Shown here piece by piece: positions 1 to 7,732 of a DNA stretch of 64,000 bases. Position 1 is the stretch's first letter; every line of letters starts with the position of its first letter. The position numbers and the translations under genes were made by a program. Origin of the DNA: DATBLE01 sp963841405 (lineage in GTDB: Bacteria > Actinomycetota > Thermoleophilia > Gaiellales > Gaiellaceae); contig CAWJCM010000011.1 of NCBI GenBank assembly GCA_963841405.1, positions 1 to 64,000 on the forward strand, read 5' to 3'. A model generated the notes under the pieces. That model was not told the origin of the DNA. It saw only the letters and a list, made by a program, of their open reading frames with translations, and did no database searches.

Positions 1-1
1 C

Positions 2-133
2 GATGCGGTCGTCGAGCGCCTGCTCGCCGCCGCCCCGGGGGCCGCCGACGTGCTCGAGCGCCTCGAGGTAGAGCAGCCATCGGTCGAAGACCGCCTGCTC
101 GAGCTGCCCGTTTCCATCTACGGCGGCGGATGA
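2..133 (+). CDS. C-terminal end of an unidentified protein (cut by window edge)
   Basis: Only the last 43 residues are visible; the frame is open from base 2 and stops at a TGA that overlaps the ATG of folK (ATGA). The segment reads as an alternating Leu/Glu/Val helix-strand followed by PSVEDRLLELP. That resembles, weakly, the C-terminal PSLEDVFL-type tail of ABC-2 transporter ATPases. No catalytic motif is in view, so the function is left open. The overlap shows it is co-transcribed with folK. Confidence 0.45.
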   Translation, partial: DAVVERLLAAAPGAADVLERLEVEQPSVEDRLLELPVSIYGGG

Positions 134-594
134 CCCTCGCGTACATCGGCCTTGGTGCGAACCTGGGCGACCGGGAAGCGATGCTGCGCGCCGCGCTGGA
201 ACAGCTCGCAGCCGAGCCCGCGATACGGGTGGTCGAAGTCTCGCCGTTCCGCGACACCGCGCCGGTCGGGATGGTCGACCAGCCGCGCTTCCTGAACGCG
301 GCCGCGGCGGTCGAGACGACGCTGCCGGCCCGCGCGCTGCTCGACCGGCTGCTCGGAATCGAGCGCCGACTGGGTCGCACCCGCGAGGGTCCCCGCTTCG
401 GCCCGAGGACGATCGACCTCGACCTGCTCCTGTACGGCGACGAGCGGATCGTCGAGCCGGGCCTGGAAGTGCCCCACCCACGGCTGCACGAGCGCCTGTT
501 CGCCCTCGAGCCGCTGGCGGACCTCGATCCCGGCCTGGCCGTCCCCGGTCGCGGCTCGCTGGCGGACCTCGTCGCCGGGCTACAATCCGCCTGA
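130..594 (+). CDS. folK: 2-amino-4-hydroxy-6-hydroxymethyldihydropteridine pyrophosphokinase
   Basis: FolK transfers pyrophosphate from ATP to 6-hydroxymethyl-7,8-dihydropterin, the step before dihydropteroate synthase in folate synthesis; it is a cytoplasmic monomer. The 154-residue length is normal. The N-terminal GLGANLGD block lies at residues 7-14. The signature GPRTIDLDLL is at 91-100, with D96 and D98 as the expected magnesium ligands, followed by the VPHPRLHER motif at 114-122. The start overlaps the stop of the upstream gene, and the TGA stop overlaps the ATG of the next gene. The partner genes folB and folP are nearby but on the opposite strand, so the folate genes here form two transcription units. 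Confidence 0.95.
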   Translation: MTLAYIGLGANLGDREAMLRAALEQLAAEPAIRVVEVSPFRDTAPVGMVDQPRFLNAAAAVETTLPARALLDRLLGIERRLGRTREGPRFGPRTIDLDLLLYGDERIVEPGLEVPHPRLHERLFALEPLADLDPGLAVPGRGSLADLVAGLQSA

Positions 595-959
595 TGTCGC
601 ACCTCGACGAGCTCGACGAGTTCGAGGCGGATCTCGAGCTCCAGCTGAAGAAGGAGTACGCGGCGGTCTTCCCGCTGTTCCGCTACTGCGTGCTCACGCC
701 AGACACGACCTACCTCTGCAACAAGGTCGAGCTCCAGCCGCGGATCCAGCCCGCCTACCCACTGTTCGAAGTAGAGATGGAGGACGTCTGGGTCTGGGAC
801 AAGAACCGGCCGAGCCGGATCATCCCGCGCACGCGGATCTTCACCTCCGGCGACGTCACCGTCGAGGAGCTGCGCAGCGAGGGCGAGGGCCCCCCGCTGA
901 CGGCCGAGGCGCTCGCAGAGCGCATCGGCGAGACGCTCGGCGCCGACGACGACAGCTGA
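594..959 (+). CDS. DUF2469-like conserved actinobacterial protein
   Basis: A 121-residue acidic protein without signal or membrane segment. Residues 60-95 contain WVWDKNRPSR and a following GDVTVEEL. These match the conserved core of the DUF2469 family (typical WVWDxYRPxR ... DVxxEEV), which is nearly universal in Actinobacteria and has no assigned function. The remainder diverges, so this may be a lineage-specific branch. A TACAAT box at 581-586 ends seven bases before the ATG, which suggests a second, leaderless start inside the end of folK in addition to read-through from it. The family assignment is from memory of the motif. Confidence 0.7.
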   Translation: MSHLDELDEFEADLELQLKKEYAAVFPLFRYCVLTPDTTYLCNKVELQPRIQPAYPLFEVEMEDVWVWDKNRPSRIIPRTRIFTSGDVTVEELRSEGEGPPLTAEALAERIGETLGADDDS

Positions 960-993
960 TCGCGGCGGCGGCGGCGCGCGCTAGGCTCGCGGC

Positions 994-1749
994 ATGCTGC
1001 TCGCGGTCGACGTCGGCAACACCCAGACCGTGTTCGGCCTGTTCGAAGGCGACAGTCTCTCGGAGCAGTTCCGGGCCGGCACCGACCGCTCCCACACTGG
1101 CGACGAGCTGGCAGTCATGCTCCGCGCCTTCGTCGACCTCGCGTCGCTCGACGGCATCGTGCTCTGCTCGTCGGTGCCTCAGCTGGTACACGAGTACGAG
1201 ACGTTCGCCGGGCGCTGGGCGAAGGTCCCGCTGCTCGTGCTCGGGCCGGGGGTTCCGACCGGGATGGCGATCCGTTACGACGATCCCCGCGAGGTGGGCG
1301 CCGACCGGATCGCCAACGCGGTCTCGGCGCGAGAGCGCCACGGTGCTCCGGCAGTCGTCGTCGACTTCGGCACCTCGACGAACTTCGACGTCGTGTCCGC
1401 TGCCGGCGAGTTCGCCGGAGGCGTGCTCGCACCGGGAATCGAGGTCTCGATGGACGCGCTCTTCGCGCGCGCGGCCCGGCTGCCGAAGGTTCCCTTCGAG
1501 GAGCCGGAGCGCGTGATCAGCCAGACGACGACCGCCGCCCTCCAGTCGGGCCTCGTGTACGGGTTCGCCGGCCAGGTCGACGCGATCGTTGCGAGGATCC
1601 GGGCCGAGCTCGACGCGGCGGATGCGCCCGTCGTAGCCACCGGCGGGCTCGCGGAGCTGATCGCGCCTCACTCGAGCACGATCACTGCCGTCGACCTCGA
1701 GCTGACGCTGCAGGGGCTGCGGCTGGTCTGGGAGCGGAATGCCGTCTAG
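994..1749 (+). CDS. coaX: type III pantothenate kinase
   Basis: CoaX phosphorylates pantothenate, the first committed step of coenzyme A synthesis. It belongs to the ASKHA fold and usually needs a monovalent cation. The 251-residue protein shows DVGNTQTVFGLF at 6-17 (phosphate 1 loop), GADR at 102-105 (pantothenate pocket), DFGTSTNFDVV at 124-134 (phosphate 2 motif) and GGVLAPGI at 142-149. A TAGGCT box at 982-987 lies six bases before the ATG, so the message is probably leaderless. Its stop overlaps the end of convergent folB by four bases, leaving no room for a conventional terminator. Confidence 0.95.
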   Translation: MLLAVDVGNTQTVFGLFEGDSLSEQFRAGTDRSHTGDELAVMLRAFVDLASLDGIVLCSSVPQLVHEYETFAGRWAKVPLLVLGPGVPTGMAIRYDDPREVGADRIANAVSARERHGAPAVVVDFGTSTNFDVVSAAGEFAGGVLAPGIEVSMDALFARAARLPKVPFEEPERVISQTTTAALQSGLVYGFAGQVDAIVARIRAELDAADAPVVATGGLAELIAPHSSTITAVDLELTLQGLRLVWERNAV

Positions 1750-2093
1750 CTCTTCGTGCGCTCGGCGGTGGCTGCCGACCACTCGGCGGCGATCCCGGCC
1801 GGATGCGGCTTCCTGACGCGGACGCGCACGCGCGATACCGCGAGCCGCTCGACGAGCGCGTCGGCCACGGCCGCAGCCAGCGATTCGATCAGGTCGAACG
1901 AGCGCGAATCCGACACCTCCTGCACGCACTCCGCGACGAGCCGGTAGTCGACTGCGTCCTCGATCCGGTCGGAACCGGGCTCGTCGACCTCGAGCTCGAC
2001 GTCGTAGACGAAGGTCTGGCCGTCGAGCTTCTCCTCCTGGAGAACACCGTGCCGGCCGAAGACCTCCAACCCGTGCAGCTCGACGATCATCAC
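1746..2093 (-). CDS. folB: dihydroneopterin aldolase
   Basis: FolB splits 7,8-dihydroneopterin into 6-hydroxymethyldihydropterin and glycolaldehyde in folate synthesis; the family forms octamers. The 115-residue protein has HGVLQEE at 15-21 holding the conserved catalytic-region Glu. VDYRLV is at 48-53, LIESLA at 68-73, and RKPHP is at 94-98 with the conserved active-site Lys at 95. The start codon overlaps the folP stop by four bases, so both are translated from one message. The product is the substrate of FolK, encoded 1.5 kb away on the other strand. Confidence 0.93.
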   Translation of the reverse strand: MMIVELHGLEVFGRHGVLQEEKLDGQTFVYDVELEVDEPGSDRIEDAVDYRLVAECVQEVSDSRSFDLIESLAAAVADALVERLAVSRVRVRVRKPHPAGIAAEWSAATAERTKS

Positions 2094-2905
2094 GGGGCCG
2101 TCCCGATGCGCGCTGCCACCGTTAGCGCCTCGACCGTCTCGCGGACGTCGTGCACGCGGAGGATCGTCGCGCCCCGCTCGTACGCAGCGACGGCGGCCCC
2201 GAGGCTGGCAGACACGGATCCCGTCGTCGCTTCCGGGTCGCCGAGCATCCGGCCCAGCGAGCGCTTGCGCGAGAAGCCGATCACCACCGGCCGGCCGAGC
2301 GCGAGCAGCACATCGAGCCGACGGATGAGCTCGACGTTGTGCTCGGCCGTCTTCCCGAAGCCGATGCCGGGGTCGAGGCAGATCCGCTCCTCCGGGATGC
2401 CCTGCTCGACCGCGAAGGCGAGCCGCTGCTCGAGGAATGCCGCCACCTCTGTCACGACGTCGTCGTAGCGCGGGTCGTCCTGCATCGTGCGCGGCTCGCC
2501 CCGCATGTGCATCAGGCAGAGGTAGGCGCCTGCGTTTGCAACCACGCCGGCCAGATCGGGATCGCCGCGCAGGGCGGTGACGTCATTGACCAGCTCGGCG
2601 CCGAGGTCGAGCGCGCGCCGGGCGACCTCGGCCTTCGACGTGTCGATCGAGACGGGCAGGCCGGCCAGCGCCTCGAGCACGGGGACGACGCGGCGCAGCT
2701 CCTCGTCGACCGAGATGCCGTTCGAGCCGGGCCGGGTCGACTCGCCGCCGACGTCAACGATCGCAGCGCCGTCGTCGAGCATGCGGCGACCCGTGGCGAT
2801 CGCATCCTCCGCGCGGAAGTGGACGCCCCCGTCGGAGAAGGAGTCCGGCGTGACGTTGACAACGCCCATCACGGAGGGACGGGGGAAGCGGTCTTCGATG
2901 CGCAC
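2090..2905 (-). CDS. folP: dihydropteroate synthase
   Basis: FolP joins 6-hydroxymethyldihydropterin pyrophosphate to p-aminobenzoate and is the sulfonamide target. The 271-residue TIM-barrel protein shows GVVNVTPDSFSDGG at 14-27, DVGGESTRPG at 51-60, SIDTSK at 86-91, ND at 107-108, MHMRGEP at 132-138, DPGIGFGKT at 178-186 and SRKR at 212-215. These are all the canonical pterin, pyrophosphate and pABA binding loops. It is the first gene of the folP-folB pair. Upstream lie tandem repeats and hairpins rather than a recognisable promoter. Confidence 0.96.
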   Translation of the reverse strand: MRIEDRFPRPSVMGVVNVTPDSFSDGGVHFRAEDAIATGRRMLDDGAAIVDVGGESTRPGSNGISVDEELRRVVPVLEALAGLPVSIDTSKAEVARRALDLGAELVNDVTALRGDPDLAGVVANAGAYLCLMHMRGEPRTMQDDPRYDDVVTEVAAFLEQRLAFAVEQGIPEERICLDPGIGFGKTAEHNVELIRRLDVLLALGRPVVIGFSRKRSLGRMLGDPEATTGSVSASLGAAVAAYERGATILRVHDVRETVEALTVAARIGTAP

Positions 2906-2916
2906 CCTGGGATCGT

Positions 2917-2993
2917 AGGGACTGTCCCCGCAGGGGACTGTCCCCGCAGAGCCGCAGCGCGGCCAGGTCGCAGGGACAGACCCCTCTGGGGTC
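2917..2993. repeat. tandem 16-bp repeat followed by a GACCCC/GGGGTC hairpin
   Basis: Two head-to-tail copies of a 16-base unit reading roughly GGGGACTGTCCCCGCA (2917-2932 and 2933-2948) are each internally palindromic (GGGAC/GTCCC). A separate hairpin follows, with GACCCC at 2979-2984 and GGGGTC at 2988-2993. This fills the divergent gap between folP and the downstream dehydrogenase. Related fragments occur at 34214-34240 and 34578-34588. The dehydrogenase -10 box (TAAGAT, 3000-3005) begins immediately after it. Confidence 0.7.
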
Positions 2994-3011
2994 AGACCCT
3001 AAGATGCGCGA

Positions 3012-3827
3012 ATGCGGATCGCAGTGCTCGGCACGGGGATCATGGGCGGGCCGATGGCGCGCAACCTCGCCGCGGCCGGGAACGACGTCACCGCCTGGAA
3101 CCGCACGCGGGAGAAGGCCGAGTGTCTCGGCGCGACCGTGGCCGACACGCCGGCCGAGGCCGTCGACGGCGCCGAGATCGTCCTGACGATGCTCGCCGAC
3201 GGGCCGACCGTCGACGCCGTGGTGCCCGAGCTCGATCCGGAGGCCCTCTGGATCCAGTCCTCCACTGTCGGCGTCGCCGACACGGACCGGTTCGCGGCGC
3301 GGCACCCGCGCTTCCTGGACGCGCCCGTGCTCGGCTCCCGCCCGGCGGCCGAGGCCGGCGAGCTGCTCGTGCTGGCGGCGGGGCCCGAACGCCCCGAGCA
3401 GGTCCTCGACGCCGTCTCCAACCGGGTGATGTGGCTAGCGGACGAGCCCGGGGCCGGCACGAAGCTGAAGCTGACGATCAACCTCTGGATCCTCAACCTG
3501 GTCGAGAACCTCGGCGAGACCATGGCCCTCGCGGAGGCGCTCGGGCTCGACCAACGGTCGTTCCTGGACGCGATCAAGGGCCGGCCGATGGACTCGCCCT
3601 ACGCGCAGCTGAAGGGCGAGAAGATCGTCACGGGCGACTACTCGGCGGCCTTCGCACTGAAGCTGGCCGCGAAGGACGTCGGGCTCGCGGTGGAGATGGC
3701 CGACGCGGCCGGCGTCGAGCTGCGGCTCGGCCCCCAGACGCTCGACCGGATGCAGCGGGCGATCGAGCTCGGCCACGGCGACGAGGACATGGCCGCGACC
3801 TGGTTCGCCACCCGAAAGGGTGCCTGA
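3012..3827 (+). CDS. NAD(P)-dependent beta-hydroxyacid dehydrogenase (3-hydroxyisobutyrate dehydrogenase-like)
   Basis: A 271-residue member of the 6-phosphogluconate/3-hydroxyisobutyrate dehydrogenase superfamily. The Rossmann motif GTGIMGGPMARNL is at 7-19. The dinucleotide domain runs to about residue 155, followed by an all-helical C-terminal domain. The catalytic lysine is expected at K152 in KLTIN, with N156 as partner (K-x-x-x-N). The loop around 100-112 (LDAPVLGSRPAAEAGEL) corresponds to the substrate-binding segment. Family members reduce or oxidise small beta-hydroxyacids or semialdehydes; which substrate is used cannot be read here. TAAGAT at 3000-3005 lies six bases before the ATG, suggesting a leaderless message. 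Confidence 0.88.
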   Translation: MRIAVLGTGIMGGPMARNLAAAGNDVTAWNRTREKAECLGATVADTPAEAVDGAEIVLTMLADGPTVDAVVPELDPEALWIQSSTVGVADTDRFAARHPRFLDAPVLGSRPAAEAGELLVLAAGPERPEQVLDAVSNRVMWLADEPGAGTKLKLTINLWILNLVENLGETMALAEALGLDQRSFLDAIKGRPMDSPYAQLKGEKIVTGDYSAAFALKLAAKDVGLAVEMADAAGVELRLGPQTLDRMQRAIELGHGDEDMAATWFATRKGA

Positions 3828-3901
3828 CCGAACGACGGCGTTGACCGGTCGGCGGTGGCGTGGTCTGATGCCCTGTCCACCTGGAACCGGAAGGAGTCTG
3901 C

Positions 3902-4300
3902 ATGAGTGAGGCAGCAGCAGCACCCGCGCCGCCCGCAGCCGTGGCCGCCCCCCTGGGCAAGCCGCGCGGCGTCGCGTTCGTGATCATCATCAGCATCATC
4001 ACGCTCGGGATCTACTTCCTCTACTGGCACTACAAGACCGGAGAGGAGCTCAAGCGATACTCGAGCGACGGTCTCGGCGGCATCCTGTGGCTCGTGATCG
4101 GCATCTTGATCGGCATCGTGATGTGGTTCGTCGCCCCATCCGAGGTCGGCAAGCTCTACTCGCGCGAGGGGCAGCACCAGCCCGTCAGCGGCGTGACCGG
4201 CTTCTGGATGCTCCTGCCGTTGATCGGCTTCATCATCTGGGTGGTGAAGGTGCAGGGGGCACTCAACCGGTTCTGGGAGAGCAAGGGCGCGACGGCGTAG
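3902..4300 (+). CDS. DUF4234-like three-helix membrane protein
   Basis: A 132-residue protein with an Ala/Pro-rich cytoplasmic leader (1-20) and three hydrophobic segments at about 24-42, 61-78 and 99-117. The first is followed by YWHYKTGEEL. The ITLGIYFLYW signature with a downstream helix pair is typical of the DUF4234 family, whose role is unknown. A clear ribosome binding site (GGAAGGAG) precedes the ATG at 3902, in contrast with the leaderless neighbours. The gene stands alone between the dehydrogenase and a perfect convergent hairpin. Confidence 0.75.
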   Translation: MSEAAAAPAPPAAVAAPLGKPRGVAFVIIISIITLGIYFLYWHYKTGEELKRYSSDGLGGILWLVIGILIGIVMWFVAPSEVGKLYSREGQHQPVSGVTGFWMLLPLIGFIIWVVKVQGALNRFWESKGATA

Positions 4301-4311
4301 CGACGGGGCCT

Positions 4312-4341
4312 CGTGTGGGCGGCCGGGACACCGCCCACACG
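4312..4341. terminator. perfect 11-bp hairpin between convergent genes
   Basis: CGTGTGGGCGG (4312-4322) and CCGCCCACACG (4331-4341) form a perfect stem with an 8-base loop in the 45-base gap between two convergent stop codons. There is no U-run on either side, so this is a candidate bidirectional, GC-type terminator; its activity is inferred from position. Confidence 0.6.
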
Positions 4342-4345
4342 CCCG

Positions 4346-5095
4346 TCACACCTGTGTCGTCACGGCGCGCTGCGCCTCCACACCGCGCGCCGACCAGGTG
4401 CCGCCCGCGGCCAGGATCCCGCCGGCCAGCGCGAGCCAGGCACCCGCCTCGAGGTCGCGGAGGTTGTCGAACGCCGAGCCGACCGGGTCGAAGGCGACGA
4501 GCCCGAGGAGGACGAGCGTCAGCGCAGAGTCGAGGCCGCGCGTCCGCACTCCGGCGACGGTCGCCGCCCAGACGAGCGCGGAAAGGCCCGCCAGGATCAG
4601 CATCAGGATCCCGACGCCGTTCCCGTCCCAGTAGCTCGAGCCCTGCTCGGCGTCGAGGAAGATCGCCGGGAGGACGAGCGCGATTCCCGCCCCGGAGACG
4701 ATCGCGGGAAACGAGATGCCGCTCGGGGTCGTCTCGGCTCCGGCGACCGTCAGAATCGCGACGGCGGCGCCCGCGGCGACCAGCGCGCCCCCGCCCAGGC
4801 ACAGCCACACCCCGGCTCGCGTCTGGTCCCAGTCGTCGAAGGCGGTCAGGGCGGGGATCCACGCCCAGAAGCCGGTGAGGACGGCGCCGATCGCGAACAG
4901 CCAGCCGTCCTGCCCATGCCCTGCCCAGCCGGCGACGACGAGGAGGAGGGCGAGCGCCGCAAGCACGAGGCCCGTCCAGGCGACGGTACCGTCGAAGGCC
5001 CAGTAGCTGGTCGTCAGGATCGCGTCGAGGAAGATGCCGACGACCGCCAGCACCGCCCCGGCTCCGGCGACCACCCGTCCGACCACACTTCCCAC
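4346..5095 (-). CDS. eight-helix membrane protein with an internal duplication
   Basis: A 249-residue integral membrane protein of unknown function. Two halves repeat each other at an offset of about 124 residues. IFLDA followed by SYW occurs at 21-32 and at 145-156. AFD plus AGxWLxLxGGxLxAxG occurs at 85-109 and at 208-232. Each half contains about four hydrophobic helices. No catalytic or transport motif is recognised. It lies 52 bases downstream of the ftsH stop on the same strand and may be read from ftsH. The Ala/Gly/Leu-rich helices give weak family signals, so homology beyond the internal repeat is not claimed. Confidence 0.7.
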   Translation of the reverse strand: MGSVVGRVVAGAGAVLAVVGIFLDAILTTSYWAFDGTVAWTGLVLAALALLLVVAGWAGHGQDGWLFAIGAVLTGFWAWIPALTAFDDWDQTRAGVWLCLGGGALVAAGAAVAILTVAGAETTPSGISFPAIVSGAGIALVLPAIFLDAEQGSSYWDGNGVGILMLILAGLSALVWAATVAGVRTRGLDSALTLVLLGLVAFDPVGSAFDNLRDLEAGAWLALAGGILAAGGTWSARGVEAQRAVTTQV

Positions 5096-5147
5096 GCCTG
5101 CCTCCTCTCGCGACAGGCGGAGCGTTTCAGACTGCGGGGGTGCCTTG

Positions 5148-7109
5148 CTAGGGCTTCGCGCCCTCGGGCGGCGGCGGCTGTGAGAGCGCGCCCGGGAGCG
5201 GGAACGGCTTCGGCTGCGGCTTCGGGCGTTTCTCGCGCTCGGGCGCCGGCTCCGGCTCGACGGAGGGCGGCTCCTCGGGGAAGACCGCAGCCTCGTCCTC
5301 GCCGGTGAGCAGCCGCTCGAACTGGTCCTTGTCGATCGTCTCGCGCTCGATCAGGATCGCCGACAGCCGGTGCAGGTCCTCCATGTGGTCGCGCAGGACC
5401 TGGTGGGCGGTCGAGTGCGCCTCCTCGATCACGCGGCGGATCTCGTCGTCGATCTCGCGGGCGATCTCCTCGGAGTAGTCCGGCTCGGCGCCCATCTCGC
5501 GGCCGAGGAACGGCATGTCGTGGTTGCGGCCGAGGACGCGCGGCCCGAGCTTCTCGCTCATACCGAAGCGCATGATCATCTGCTTCGCGGTCGACGTGAC
5601 CTGCTCGAGGTCGTTGGCAGCTCCGGTGGTGACCTCGTGGAAGACGAGCTCTTCTGCCGCGCGGCCGCCGAGCGTCATCGCCAGCCGGTCCATCAGGGCC
5701 GACTTCGTCGTCAGGTACCGGTCCTCGCGGGGCAGCGAGATCGTGTAGCCGAGCGCCTGCCCGCGGCTGATGATCGAGATCTTGTGCACCTCGTCGGTGT
5801 GCTCGAGGTACTGACCGACCAGAGCGTGGCCCATCTCGTGGTAGGCGGTGATCTTCCGCTCCTCCTCCGAGAAGAGCCGCGTGCGCTTCTCGGGGCCGGC
5901 GATCACGCGCATGATCCCCTCCTCGAGCTCCTCCTGCTGCACGACCTTCTTGCCGCGGCGGGCGGCGAGCAGCGCGGCCTCGTTGACGAGGTTGGCCAGG
6001 TCGGCGCCGGTGAAGCCGGGAGTGCCGGCGGCGAGCGTGTCGAGGTCGACCTCGGAGGCGAGCGGCTTGCCCTTCGCGTGCACCTCGAGGATCTTGCGGC
6101 GGCCGTTGCGGTCGGGCCGGTCGACGACGATCTGGCGGTCGAAGCGGCCGGGGCGCAGGAGCGCCGGATCGAGGATGTCCGGCCGGTTCGTGGCTGCGAT
6201 CAGGATGATGTTGTCCTTCAGCTCGAACCCGTCCATCTCGACGAGGAGCTGGTTCAGCGTCTGCTCGCGCTCGTCGTGGCCGCCCCCGAGGCCGGCGCCG
6301 CGGTGACGGCCGACGGCGTCGATCTCGTCCATGAAGACGATGCACGGAGCCGCCTGCTTGGCCTGCTCGAACAGGTCGCGGACGCGGCTTGCGCCGACGC
6401 CGACGAACATCTCGACGAAATCGGAGCCGGAGATCGAGAAGAAGGGCACGCCCGCCTCGCCGGCGACCGCGCGGGCGAGCAGTGTCTTGCCCGTGCCCGG
6501 GGGCCCGTACAGCAGCACGCCCTTCGGGATGCGCGCGCCGAGCGCCTGGAACTTCTTCGGGTTCTCGAGGAACTCCTTGATCTCCTGGAGCTCCTCGACC
6601 GCCTCGTCGACGCCAGCGACGTCCTTGAAGCCGATCTTCGGCGAGTCGGGCGCCATCCGCTTGGCGCGGCTCTTCCCGAAGGACATCACCTTCGAGCCGC
6701 CGCCCTGCATCGAGTTCATGATGAACAGCCAGAAACCGAGCAGGATCACGAACGGCAAGAGCGAGGTGAGGATCGACCACCACGGCGACGAGCCCGTCCC
6801 CTTGGAATCGAAGGTGACCTTCTTCTGCTCGAGCAGCCGCTGGAACTGGATCTGCGACTGGTCGCTCGGATAGTTGACCTTGATCTTCTTCGAGCTCGGA
6901 TCGTTCAGCGTGGCGACGACCTGGAGCTTGCTCGGGTTGAAGACCACCTCCTTGACGGAGCCGGGGTCGTTCTGCACGAGCTGGATCAGCTGCGAGTAGG
7001 TCTGCTTCTCCGTCGACTTCGACGGATTGATGAGCGTCTGGCTCGCCAGGTAGACGAGCAGGACGATGACGATCAGGGGAAAGAGCGCGCTGCGAAAGAA
7101 GCGGTTCAC
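5148..7109 (-). CDS. ftsH: ATP-dependent zinc metalloprotease FtsH
   Basis: Membrane-anchored AAA+ protease that degrades misfolded membrane and regulatory proteins as a hexamer. The 653-residue protein has an N-terminal helix (about 8-24), an extracytoplasmic domain (25-108) and a second helix (112-131). The AAA module carries Walker A GPPGTGKT at 202-209, Walker B FMDEIDA at 259-265 and the second region of homology near 303-323. The zinc site HEMGH is at 424-428. A proline- and glutamate-rich tail ends the protein. It follows hpt and tilS on the same strand, the conserved tilS-hpt-ftsH order of many bacteria, with a 65-base gap that could hold a promoter. Confidence 0.98.
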   Translation of the reverse strand: MNRFFRSALFPLIVIVLLVYLASQTLINPSKSTEKQTYSQLIQLVQNDPGSVKEVVFNPSKLQVVATLNDPSSKKIKVNYPSDQSQIQFQRLLEQKKVTFDSKGTGSSPWWSILTSLLPFVILLGFWLFIMNSMQGGGSKVMSFGKSRAKRMAPDSPKIGFKDVAGVDEAVEELQEIKEFLENPKKFQALGARIPKGVLLYGPPGTGKTLLARAVAGEAGVPFFSISGSDFVEMFVGVGASRVRDLFEQAKQAAPCIVFMDEIDAVGRHRGAGLGGGHDEREQTLNQLLVEMDGFELKDNIILIAATNRPDILDPALLRPGRFDRQIVVDRPDRNGRRKILEVHAKGKPLASEVDLDTLAAGTPGFTGADLANLVNEAALLAARRGKKVVQQEELEEGIMRVIAGPEKRTRLFSEEERKITAYHEMGHALVGQYLEHTDEVHKISIISRGQALGYTISLPREDRYLTTKSALMDRLAMTLGGRAAEELVFHEVTTGAANDLEQVTSTAKQMIMRFGMSEKLGPRVLGRNHDMPFLGREMGAEPDYSEEIAREIDDEIRRVIEEAHSTAHQVLRDHMEDLHRLSAILIERETIDKDQFERLLTGEDEAAVFPEEPPSVEPEPAPEREKRPKPQPKPFPLPGALSQPPPPEGAKP

Positions 7110-7174
7110 TGTCGTTTCCTACGCCCAGGGTAGCAGGGAGGATTCTTCGTTCCTTCCCGCCCTGCTCCTCTTCT

Positions 7175-7732
7175 CTAGACCCCTTCGGGCATCAGGTCGT
7201 CGCTGAGCACTCCGACGTAGGGCAGGTTCCGGTAGCGCTCCGCGAAGTCCAGCCCGTAGCCGATCACGAAGCGGTTCGGGATCTCGAAGCCGATCCAGCG
7301 CACGGGCACCTCGATCTCGCGACGGGCCGGCTTGGTCAGGAGCGCGCAGACCTCGAGCGAGGCCGGCTCGCGCGACTCCAGGTTGCGCATCAGGTACGAG
7401 AGCGTCAGGCCCGAGTCGATGATGTCCTCGACGACGAGAACGTTGCGGCCCTCGATGTTGATGTCCAGGTCCTTGAGGATCCGCACGACGCCCGACGAGT
7501 CGGTCTGCGCGCCGTAGCTGGAGATCGCCATGAAGTCGACCTCGCAAGGGACGGTCAGGTGGCGCATCAGGTCGGCCATGAAGAAGACCGCGCCTTTGAG
7601 GACGCCGATCAGCAGCAGGTCCTGCCCCGCGTAATGGGCCGAGATCTCGTCGCCGAGCTCGCCGATGCGCGCCCGCAGGCCGTCGGCGTCGATCAGGATC
7701 TCGCCGACCGCCCGGTCCAGCTCCGTCTTCAT
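7175..7732 (-). CDS. hpt: hypoxanthine phosphoribosyltransferase
   Basis: Purine salvage enzyme making IMP (and often GMP) from the base and PRPP. The 185-residue frame shows the PRPP loop VLVVEDIIDSGLT at 98-110 and the flexible-loop SYG at 72-74. Start choice: the ATG at 7732 overlaps the tilS stop (TGATG), giving the usual family length. The longer open frame upstream would add 75 Arg-rich residues with no family match and lies inside tilS. The tilS-hpt-ftsH order supports the assignment. Confidence 0.96.
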   Translation of the reverse strand: MKTELDRAVGEILIDADGLRARIGELGDEISAHYAGQDLLLIGVLKGAVFFMADLMRHLTVPCEVDFMAISSYGAQTDSSGVVRILKDLDINIEGRNVLVVEDIIDSGLTLSYLMRNLESREPASLEVCALLTKPARREIEVPVRWIGFEIPNRFVIGYGLDFAERYRNLPYVGVLSDDLMPEGV

